A stretch of DNA of 64,000 nucleotides from Bryoerythrophyllum caledonicum (Eukaryota; Streptophyta; Bryopsida; Pottiales; Pottiaceae). Positions 55,701-64,000 of this stretch are shown here, one piece after another. The notes beneath the pieces were generated by a model. It saw only the letters and a list, made by a program, of their open reading frames with translations. It had not been told where the DNA came from and searched no databases. The number at the start of each line of letters is the position of its first letter. Position 1 is the first letter of the stretch. A program made the position numbers and the translations under genes. The stretch covers positions 8,387,519-8,451,518 of the forward strand of contig OZ020521.1 of assembly GCA_963971425.1 (NCBI GenBank). Reading direction: 5' to 3'.

Positions 55701-57662
55701 AAATCCAAAAAGAGCTTCGAGAACATTCATCCTTCGTCGAGGAAGGAATCAAGTGTAGAGACTAACTGCCGTTTTCGCTAATCACCAGACAATAGCATTC
55801 GGAAAACTAAAACCTCAGCAGGAGAGTAATTCGCTGAGTAACACTCTGGCCATTAAACCTCTTCTCTAAGACCGAACGAATTGTTCACTAAAATACCTGC
55901 AGCGTTGCAAAGTTGAGTCCACACAAGGAAACCAGCAACGTGCCCGCCTCAACTGATTGTTGGTGTAAAATACATCCCCTTCAAAATGAGCTCCTGAAGA
56001 TGGCTTCTCTACCCAATACTCCACGCGGACAATTTTAACCTATATCGTCCCAATCATTCGTCCTCCCGGTCAATATGCCAACCACTGAATGAAACAAAGA
56101 AATGCCGGGAACTATAGTACAAAACTGAAAATCCAATCACAAACTATCAGATGACAACAAAATTAAGAGTCTGAGGGCGAAGATATCACCTCTTCAGACT
56201 GAGCACCAGTAACAGCCACCAAATTTGTTGCCTCCACCTTCAAATCAGGCGCGGACTGAGCACCAGTAACAGCCACCAAATTTGTTGACTCGGGCTTCAA
56301 ATCAGGCGCGGACTGAGCACCAGTAACAGCCACCAAATCTGTTGCCTCGGGCTTCAAATCAGGCGCGGACTGCGAGAAACCATTCTCCAATCCTGCTTCA
56401 ACCTTAACCTGTAAAAGACATCGATGTAGTCAGTGCGCTGATACATTTCATGTTCAAATCATTATTAGTGGAATACGTTTATCAAACAATAATATCATAT
56501 GTTAATTTATCATAAACTAAAATAGAGAATTCGATACCAGGACTCAACGATTTGTCATCAACAAACTTCGAAACGAAGCCTCAGTCTTATAAATGAGTTC
56601 ATACTGCTTCACACGACTGTTTCACACGACTTCTCTACTGTCACAAAATAACATGACCATCCTCAAACATAAATGAGGCTATATATACTCTTGAGAACTC
56701 ACCTCCAAGGGCGATTTAGGTTCTTGGGCTGGTGCTGTAGGTGTTGAGGAAACAGGAGGGTAAATAAGAAGTTCAGGCTGAGATTCCACATAAAGATCTG
56801 AAGAGTACTTCCAATAAGCATCATCGGCAGCCTCCACGTTCGATTTAGTGTAGGGTGCTGGTTCAGGCCCAGCATGAAGGTTCGCTTCATGGTGGTTATT
56901 TTGGTTGATATACTCGAACTGAGCTTCCACACCGTCGATGAGAACCTGCTCAATATGAAGATCTCGAGCATGCAAGCCAATCGCTCCGCCAACTTTTCCT
57001 CCTTGTTTAGCAGGAACTTTTAGTTCTGTATGCCTACATTAAATGAAAACACAGTTAACCAATGTAGCTCAAGTGAGCATCAACATTGGTTTCCTTCAAA
57101 CCTAAAACTGGGCAAATAAAGATTAATAGTTCAGTTTAAAAGCTTGGGAAACAAAAGGTCTGCCTAAACTAAAACTAAACCCCTGGACTGGTACAGATAT
57201 CGTAAACTGGCCTTAAACCCTACACACAAACCCCCATGACCCGCGGGAGGTCAGTAGTCCAGCACAGTATTGCTTAAATAATGCCAAAACTTACGGTCAG
57301 GATGCCGATTCTCATCATCTGTTGCTGAAACGAAAAAACAGCTACTACTGACAGTATATGAAAGTTTTAGCCATAGACGAAACACATACCCATAGATTCG
57401 CTGCGCTACTAGGTCGATGGCCACACAGAGCTTCTGGTGAAGTATCGTGCTGCATGATGACGCAACACCTTCATCCGACTTGATAACCCCTACATCTACT
57501 CATCAACTGCAGTTAGACATTGATTCATCTCATGGAATTTCAACCTCCCTCTCAGAGTTGCTTCTACCTGCTCCGCTACAGGAATAAACATTTCAGTCTC
57601 AATAAACGTTCGCTACCTGAGAGCCTATGCTCCTTCTGCTTCTGTTTCCGTTGCTTCGCCAT
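46786..57662 (-). CDS. TAF2: TFIID subunit TAF2 (inactive M1-peptidase-like)
   Basis: 28 coding exons with consistent phases, total 1496 residues: 57662-57617, 57489-57390, 57033-56703, 56408-56190, 56039-55897, 55650-55584, 55268-55069, 54876-54723, 54321-54237, 53927-53836, 53567-53439, 53036-52983, 52844-52776, 52593-52496, 52190-51852, 51740-51653, 51491-51366, 50947-50891, 50770-50691, 50529-50487, 50117-50031, 49834-49745, 49600-49542, 49211-49121, 48984-48819, 48689-48509, 48366-48035, 47750-46786. TAF2 helps TFIID bind core promoters in the nucleus. Recognised blocks: [18 protein letters not shown] (exon 2), [19 protein letters not shown] (5), [15 protein letters not shown] (9), [19 protein letters not shown] (15), [20 protein letters not shown] (16). 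The M1 zinc motif HExxH is replaced by HALAQ, as expected for this non-catalytic family. The C-terminal exon has a Lys/Asp/Arg/Glu-rich stretch near residues 1370-1425. Exon 4 has 19-residue repeats. No transposon lies in the introns. Confidence 0.95.
51105..51235 (+). repeat. degenerate GCAGT repeats in a TAF2 intron
   Basis: Words such as CGCAGTGAACCACGCAG, CCGTGCAGTGAA and CCGCGCAGTTAA recur about six times in the intron between exons 17 and 18. No function is suggested. Confidence 0.5.
56202..56372 (-). repeat. three 57-bp coding repeats in TAF2 exon 4
   Basis: Each encodes 19 residues of the form [19 protein letters not shown]. The units differ by a few residues (KPES, KVEA). The frame is kept, so the repeats lengthen an acidic linker without breaking the protein. 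Confidence 0.92.
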
Positions 57663-59120
57663 TGCTGAACTTCATTGCCAGCTCTCACAATGGCTGTAAA
57701 CCCTGCTATACTCCCACACCTCCTCGGCCATAATCCCTCGTTTTATCACCACATTAAACCCTACACAACCATTCAATAAATTCAGTATCCTTCCCATCCC
57801 TCACGACAGCACCGAAACTCCAACACCTCACCAAGCCGCACCAATTCCACCACAACTCCTGAAAACCAAAATGCAACTCCCACACACTCCTTCAATCGAC
57901 CAAAACTAGAAATAAATCATAACAAAAACACTCAACCCGCTACTAACACCAACACTAATTTCCTCCTCAATCCAACCTCCTGTTCCAAACCTCAAAAACC
58001 GCAGCTAAACCTCAACTCCTCTCTCCGACACTAATTCCATCTCCAAGCACTCGCCTCCACCCCCAAGAAACCTACCTAAAACTGCATAAAACCACCTAAA
58101 ATCGTCCAAAATCACCGATTCTCACAGCGCTCCGTTCCAGAGGCGCGAGACGAGGAACGAGGAGGAGCGCCGCGAGACGAGGCGAATCATGCGATCGCGG
58201 CAATGGTAACCCTAGACGGGTGAAACCGGGGTCGCTGGAAGCGGGGGAGCGGGGAGGGGGGGCTATTGGCAGGGGCGAGGAGGGGCAGATTACGAGGCGA
58301 GGCGGGGAGGAGCCGGAACCTGCAGCGCGGGGGCGCGCGGGGACGCCATAGCCGAGGCGCGGGGGTGATGAGCTCCACTGCAAGTCGCCCTTCGTTCCTG
58401 AGGGAAACATCTCGCGGCGGGAGACGCCATTATATAGTCGAGAGCGCTTGCCACGTCAGCAGGAGCATCATGTCCACGTAGGATTTTAGGAGGGTGGGAT
58501 AGACTTTTGGGCGCCGGCCTGGTGACGTGGCTTGTTCCACGCTGGAACTGGGTATCACCGATACTTGAAGATTATCCATCGTTTCTAGAGATTATCACTT
58601 GGGAAACTTGTAGCAGATAACGGTTTTGGGTTCCTTATTCGACCACGTAAGCAGGGGGAAGGTGTCCAGCTCGGATGTTTCGTGGGTCCGGGGGGCGAAT
58701 TGGCGGCTGGCCTCGTGTGGTGGTTTCTAGAAGGATCCATCACAGAAGTATCTATTACCGTGGTACATTCGGCCCTTCAATTCTAAACGAGAAGTAGATA
58801 TCTTTGGCCATGCATGGCGTGATGGTTTGGGGATCAGGTGGGATTTTGATGACGGGATTTGGGGTTTAGGATTTTGGGGGAATCGGAGATGGGTGCAGTG
58901 GTCGATGCGTGGTGAAGATGGAGTAAGGTAATCACCTCTATAACCAATAAGTTAAATAATGTGCATGCATGGAGAGAGGAAATAATTATTTTTTGATGAT
59001 AGCCGATTGAATTAGAATTTCGACCCGAATTGTTTCATATTTTCCCAATGAAATGTGGATTTGTTATGAATTTTTAAAGTGTGCTGCCATGTTTAGCTGG
59101 TGGTTGCCAATAGATATTTC
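57663..59120. promoter_or_regulatory. TAF2 leader and upstream region with a GC-rich patch
   Basis: 57663-58095 is C- and A-rich with pyrimidine tracts, typical of a leader or promoter. 58100-58440 is GC-rich with open frames on both strands, which I read as composition effects. Beyond 58500 no signal was recognised. Confidence 0.4.
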
Positions 59121-59125
59121 CACAA

Positions 59126-59605
59126 GCGTTGACCAAAACTAAGGGATCTAGATTGATTGTGAAGCGCTGACAAAAAGTAAGAGTCTCTAACTGATAGTGA
59201 AGCGTTGACCAGAAGTAAGGGATCTGGGGTGACAATGAAGCGCTGACCAAAAGTATGAGTCTCTGACTGATACCAGAAGTAAGGGATCTGGGGTGACAGT
59301 GAAGCGCTGACCAAAAGTATGAGTCTCTGACTGATAGTGAAGCGCTGACAAGAAGTAAGGGATCTGGGGTGATAGTGAAGCGCTCACCAAAAGTATGAGT
59401 CTCTGACTAATAGTGAAGCGCTGACGAGAAGTAAGGGATCTTGGTGATAGTGAAGCGTTGACCAAAAGTAAGACTCTCTGACTCATAGTGAAGCGCTAAC
59501 CAAAAGTAAGGGCTTTGAGTGATAGTGAAGTGCTAACCAAAAGTAAGGGCCCTTTATTGATAGTGAAGCTTGATCAAAAGTAAGGGATTGTGATTGATAG
59601 TTCAC
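59126..59605 (+). repeat. minisatellite, unit 36-43 bp, about 12 copies
   Basis: The core AGTGAAGCGCTGACCA is followed by AAAGTAAGGGATCT or GTATGAGTCTCTGA; two unit types alternate in the middle. Frames on the minus strand with repeated SALHYQSETHTFG are by-products. Confidence 0.88.
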
Positions 59606-61132
59606 ATTTGATTGGATAGATGAATCAATGGTAATGTAATGGAAGTGGATTGGATAAAGCCCTTGTATTATGGGTGTCATTATGGGTTTTGATTGGTTAG
59701 CATGGGGGTTACCTTATAAGGTATCTTGATTGTTTGATTAATAATCTTGTAAAATGCCATACCTTATAAATAAATGTAGATTTCAAATATTTAGAAGTCA
59801 AAAACATTGAAAATATACAAGTAATTGTAGATGAGGCAAACTAACAAAATTCGTAATGCAAAATGGTATATTATTTTTAGTGGAGATAATACAAAGATTG
59901 CTACAACATTTTGTCATAAATTCCTTAATGACTTAGAAAATTCTCAAATGAATAAAATTATGAAAGATTAAATAGATATATCACTCTATATATGTATGGA
60001 TATGTTATTTAACTACAATACTTGTGACAAAATAGGACATAAAAATATATAAATTGGAATATTGAATTTTAAAACCATTAAACAATTTATTACTTCAATT
60101 CATTTGGATAAGGGTTTCATATGCAATTTCAATCAATAATTTAGGGCTTGAATAATACTTCAAAACATGCCTTTGTGGTTAGTAAAATATAATGTATCTT
60201 GATGTATTTGAAAGCAATAGACATTTGCAATGCATATAAGGTTAAAATACATGTCCATTCTACTACACAAACGCAAAATTGAAAACAACCAAGCCCTCCC
60301 CGACACACAAACCCTCCATAGTATTACCCGTTACTTACTTCTCTTTGAAACTCCAAAAACCCTCCACTTTGAAAACACACTCCCCTTAGTGTTCCCTTCC
60401 TCTTTTTTCCTCTCCTCTTCTTGTCGCCCCTCCCCCCTTTTCCTTTGATGCTTTTTCGATATGGATGGATTCTTGTGTACTTTGGTTACTTGAAACATAG
60501 TGTCTACCCTTTGAGAGGGGGAAGTAGTTCCATACTACTAATTCCTTGTCTCGTGGGCATGGTCATAGTGGTGGAATAAACAGACACTTTATTCACGTCG
60601 GCCCCTTCGCGGATCGGCGTTCTTCTTTCTATTTTAACATTTTGGTGAGAAATACTCAAGGAATTTTAGGGGTACAAGTTGTAAAAAGAAATTTGTTGAA
60701 AATGTAATGATACAAAAATCTCTTGAACTTATATGAGGTGTATGAAAAGTTGGAATGTATAAAAATTTCTCATTCCACACATTCACTTATACTAAAAACC
60801 ATTAATAAAATTCATTTGGGAACGCGTAACATGCATTGTACATTCATCGTTCACATTGACATGGCTGCAACGTAGAAATATTTAATAAACATCCATTTGA
60901 AGATCTTAAAAAATGACCTAAATTTAAAAAATAGTCAATATTGTTCTCGCACGAAGACATTATCCACATGGATTACGTTACAACGTATCCATGTATGATT
61001 AATCTTCATCTGAGTCACTGTCACGTCTTTACTTGGCCCAGCGCCAGTTGAATACGGCCCGCTTGAGTAAACATCATACAAGTTATTGTACTGCGTGTGC
61101 ATGAAGCGGGATTTATCTTCGAGCTTGCGGAT
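59606..61132. other. AT-rich intergenic region, no gene seen
   Basis: 59606-60230 is strongly AT-rich. 60290-60450 is a pyrimidine-rich stretch. I saw no element ends or coding sequence. 60995-61132 may be the C-terminal end of the broken gene that follows. Confidence 0.4.
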
Positions 61133-61196
61133 TTACTCTTCCTGGCTCTCTACTGTGGCTTCACGCGTTTGTCTCTCAAACTCGGCATCTTCATCC

Positions 61197-62030
61197 TCAC
61201 GAGGTCGAAACGTTGGTGGAGGTGTTGTCACTCTCATATGTGCTCCGGCCATATCCATCGTACGAGACGGTTGCATAGTTTAGGGTGTGGTATTCTTCCT
61301 CTTTCCTTCGGGAATTACGACAAGACTCGTACGTATCCCTTGGATGAGTTGGCGTATAGCTCTGAGGGGTGTTGGTTCTTGTACCACATTGGCCGCCTTT
61401 GTAGTAATGGCCGCCACTTCCCTCACCAAATGATACCGGCGCGGAACCCATATCATTGCCATAGTTGTAGTCGTTGTAGTTATGGCCCTCGTAATCTTGT
61501 TGAATCTTGGCCGATGGCCGTTGCTGCTGGGCATCAGGATCATCCTCGGATATTCGGTTTGACCAACGTGGCCAACAATCACTTGGTTGATTCCAGGTGA
61601 TTTATATAAAATATTGGCTTCGATCCAAGAAGGTGACATTACGACCCGCCACGTTGCGCCAATCCACATCCTTGTGTAGGACAATTTCTGCCCAAACCAT
61701 TGCCATGTGCAAGTACAACTTGATCTCCGGCCTCGAGTTGCGCACACCCACCGCAGTTGTGACTTCATGATATCGATGCAGGAAATGGGCGCTCTGACAA
61801 CAGCTCGCTAGATCTTTGCGCCGCAGCCCCGATATCCTCGCTTGTGCCCTCGGCCACAACTTCATTAGGTGCTTCATCGTCACGTATCTCTTCCACATGG
61901 TGCAAGTCCAGAGCCTCTCTTCCTCATCCTACCATCCATATTTTGCGACAACATCTACATCGTCCGTTGCGTCCCAATCCATCTCGGGGGCTTTCCCCTT
62001 TGGAGCAACCGGGCGGTTAGACCTTGGCAT
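61197..62030 (-). pseudogene. unrecognised, probably element-derived gene with Gln-to-stop changes
   Basis: One reading frame runs from the ATG at 62030 (MPRSNRPVAPKGKAPEMDWD) to 61197, about 278 codons, broken only by TAG at 61931-61929 and TAA at 61604-61602. Both sit where Gln would fit (KYGW-stop-DEEERLW; YFI-stop-ITWNQPS). The N-terminal 130 residues are basic and rich in Trp, with RISGLRRKDLASCC and HLHMAMVWAEI-like helices. The tail is rich in Tyr/Asn/Gly (YEGHNYNDYNYGNDMG). A shift near 61200 leads to a charged helix, EDEDAEFERQTREATVESQEE, then TAA (61135-61133) and IRKLEDKSRF. I do not recognise the family. The layout (Trp-rich N-terminus, disordered middle, coiled-coil end) fits a DNA-binding accessory protein of a transposon. 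Confidence 0.5.
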
Positions 62031-62149
62031 CTTCGTTAATTAGAACAAACAATTAAATGAATTAAAGAAAATCAAATGAATTATAAATTAATGAGTGCAC
62101 TCGAGGGGGCGCAAGTGATGAGGCAGAAAATGCCAAAGCGGCAAGCTCT

Positions 62150-62345
62150 CCCACTAAAGTGTGAGAGAATGGTAGGCCGTCCGCCTTTTATGCCGACCGC
62201 GGATGGCGGACGACATTGGCGGACGGCCTCAGGCGCATCGCCCGATCGGACAGCCGCGACTGTCGCCACCAACAGCGGCGACCGTCCGATCGGATCCATC
62301 CGCCGTGTCCGTCCGTGGCCGACCCGAATCGGACGGCCTCCCCTC
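62150..62345. other. GC-rich patch with repeated CCGTCCG/CGGACGG words
   Basis: GTCCGCC, GGCGGACG, GACCGTCCGATCGGA, CCGTCCGTGG and CGGACGGCC recur in both orientations within 200 bp, just upstream of the broken gene at 61197-62030. It may be its promoter or an element end. No duplication was found. Confidence 0.4.
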
Positions 62346-62725
62346 TTCGCTCCTCCACTTCTCTACGCCCCCTCCCCTCCCAACTCTCTCCCCTCCCAAC
62401 TCCCTTCCCTTGTCCTCCACTTCCATTTCTGGGATGGTTGACATTGCACGTGCACTCCAAATCAGGAGATAAAGTCACGTGCATTATTGGTCGGAGGAAT
62501 GTCGGGAAGATTTTATGCGCATACACGTGGATATTCCATTGTGCGCGTGGAAGCACATGAATTGTATAATTCCTTAATAATGGTTCCACTTAAAATATCC
62601 TACATAACATATGTTTCATCTTTGACGAACCAGGAGGAAATTGGAATGGCCCACGGACACAATGTTCCAAGGGCCAAGGGGACATTGCCCATGGCATAGG
62701 CATAACTTTGTATGGAAGGATTTTT

Positions 62726-63638
62726 GGCCCCTACAAGACTAAATCTCCTTCGCACAAAGTTTTCAATTTTGCGCAGGTTTCCCAGAATTCGGAAAAAAAA
62801 AATCTTTTGAAATTTTATGTTAGATTGTCCCTAGAAAGAGCTATTTGAATGTGATAATTTTATTTTTTTGGATTTGGTTCCAAATTTAGTAGCACTCATA
62901 GTGAAAAATCGGGAGCCCAGGCATCTACAAACTTTTCCTAGAATTTTTTATTGACATTGAGGTTTTTCATACTCATGAAGAATATTACCTTCTTTTAAGA
63001 TTTCCAAAAAAAATGATTGTCTTTATTGTAAAATCGCATTTTAATCCAAGTAAAATATTTTCATCCTTTTCCAGGCAATGTGCAATAAAACTTCTTCTTT
63101 TCCTTTTAAAACTTACAAATTTTTATATTTTTCACTTTTTGTTTTTTTCTACAAAAAAATGTGCTCTACACCCTTTTATTGTCCAATTGGATAAGCATTC
63201 TAAAAGATATTTAGTTCACAAGTAATTGTAACCTGAATTGGCCATTCTTGAACCTCCACTCGTTGCTCAATTTTTTTTGAAGATGCTACACCCCTCTTTT
63301 ACCTCTAGAAATTTGTGTATAAAGAATGAACATGATGCTTAAGACAATGGTAAAAGATTTGGAACTTTTATACTTTAAACATTTCATAGAAAGTGGAGTC
63401 AAAGTCTACGGACTCGGGAAGAAAACTCAACCATTGTTTTCACGTTAGACACTATAATCTATCAATCCGTGTGGTGGATTGCAACTAAAAGAGTATGGCA
63501 TCTTCATATAGAAATCTTTTCTAAGATTTTATGGCTGAAAATCCAAACCTAACTTCAAAATGTGATTCATTGCCTCTTTTTTTACAGTGACGGTTTTAGA
63601 CTAGTTTTTGAGCTAAAGGCTCTATGGTCCTTTATGGG
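62726..63638 (-). mobile_element. TTAA-type piggyBac-like element (copy C, reverse)
   Basis: The right end reads GGTCCTTTATGGG followed by TTAA (63639-63642). The left end is decayed (GGCCCCTACAAGACTAAATC). Homologous throughout, in reverse, to copy B. About 0.9 kb and non-coding. Confidence 0.6.
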
Positions 63639-63642
63639 TTAA

Positions 63643-64000
63643 AACACCATCCTTGCCATTTTGTGGAATATCAAACATGGATGCGCCTTTTGCAAGATTA
63701 GTGGGAAGAGAATGTGGTTATGGAATGGACCGTTAAATGATAAAAGGTTGGATATCAAGCACCTCCAACAACAATGACAAAAAATTCCATGGATTTTGGG
63801 TTTTTTCATGGTGATAATTAATACAATTTTACTTTGAAGAGCCCAATAAACATGAAATTGACAACTCTGAAAGTTTCAATTACATGAGCAGGAAAGCATA
63901 AATGAGTTGTATATAAAATCCACAAGATAATTAGACCTTTTCACATATGTGGGATTTCTTATTTTTGATTCGCGTGTAATGCGATGAATATTTTTGTGTA
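63643..64000. other. right edge, no gene seen
   Basis: AT-rich sequence with no repeat ends or coding frame. Confidence 0.4.

Noticed and set aside
57285..57311. Small extra exon in TAF2 intron 2 (between tttcag and gtaagt)
   Set aside because: Including it introduces an in-frame TGA, while joining exon 2 directly to 57033 gives the conserved RIYGHTELKVP in phase.
58096..58410. Protein-coding gene upstream of TAF2
   Set aside because: The frames on both strands are Pro/Arg/Ser-rich, as expected from GC-rich DNA, and there are no splice sites or family motifs. It is more likely promoter or leader.
59126..59605. CRISPR-like array
   Set aside because: The repeat and the spacer both vary and repeat. 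It is a minisatellite in a plant genome with no cas genes.

Overview
This window is nuclear DNA from a land plant, most likely a non-seed (bryophyte-like) plant. The plant call rests on four spliced or intronless genes with plant-type relatives: SHOC1, ERV1, a CYP74 and TAF2. Short introns, an intronless CYP74, and Tc1 (DD34E)-type and TTAA-flanked transposons point to a non-seed lineage. That second step is an inference with modest confidence.

Layout. 1-625 (minus) is the 5' part of a gag-like element protein that runs off the left edge. 3413-7851 (plus) is SHOC1, a meiotic crossover factor. 8966-10875 (plus) is ERV1, a sulfhydryl oxidase. 12286-13749 (minus) is a CYP74 of oxylipin metabolism. 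14-20 kb is filled by small DNA transposons: a pogo-like remnant, TTAA-flanked piggyBac-like elements, TA-flanked MITEs and a foldback. 19781-33460 is a three-level transposon nest. 33.5-46 kb is repeat-rich; it holds an intact Tc1-type element at 37713-40667. 46786-57662 (minus) is TAF2, a TFIID subunit, with 28 coding exons in consistent phase. 59-64 kb holds a minisatellite, one decayed unrecognised ORF and another TTAA element.

The nest is the most interesting part. A Harbinger-like element of about 1.3 kb (TAA duplication) was entered by a 12.3-kb Mutator-like element (MULE) with a 9-bp duplication and terminal repeats of about 0.6 kb. The MULE was then entered by a 2.3-kb CACTA element with an AAA duplication. 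The MULE carries two convergent genes: a DDE/SWIM transposase and a large protein ending in a ULP1 (C48) cysteine peptidase. The CACTA element sits exactly between the peptidase's catalytic His and Asp. Removing it with one duplication copy restores the frame. Every in-frame stop I found in these two genes is one C-to-T change from a CAG or CGA codon, as expected from deamination of methylated cytosine in a silenced element. A 6-mer, CGATAA/TTATCG, occurs roughly fifty times in the MULE's own 10 kb, on both strands and in many codon registers. I saw none in the CACTA insert or in the flanking Harbinger arms. This suggests an element-specific DNA-binding system, comparable in logic to the VANC/motif system of Arabidopsis VANDAL elements.

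The four host genes have unrelated jobs (meiosis, disulfide relay, oxylipins, transcription) and show no operon-like link.
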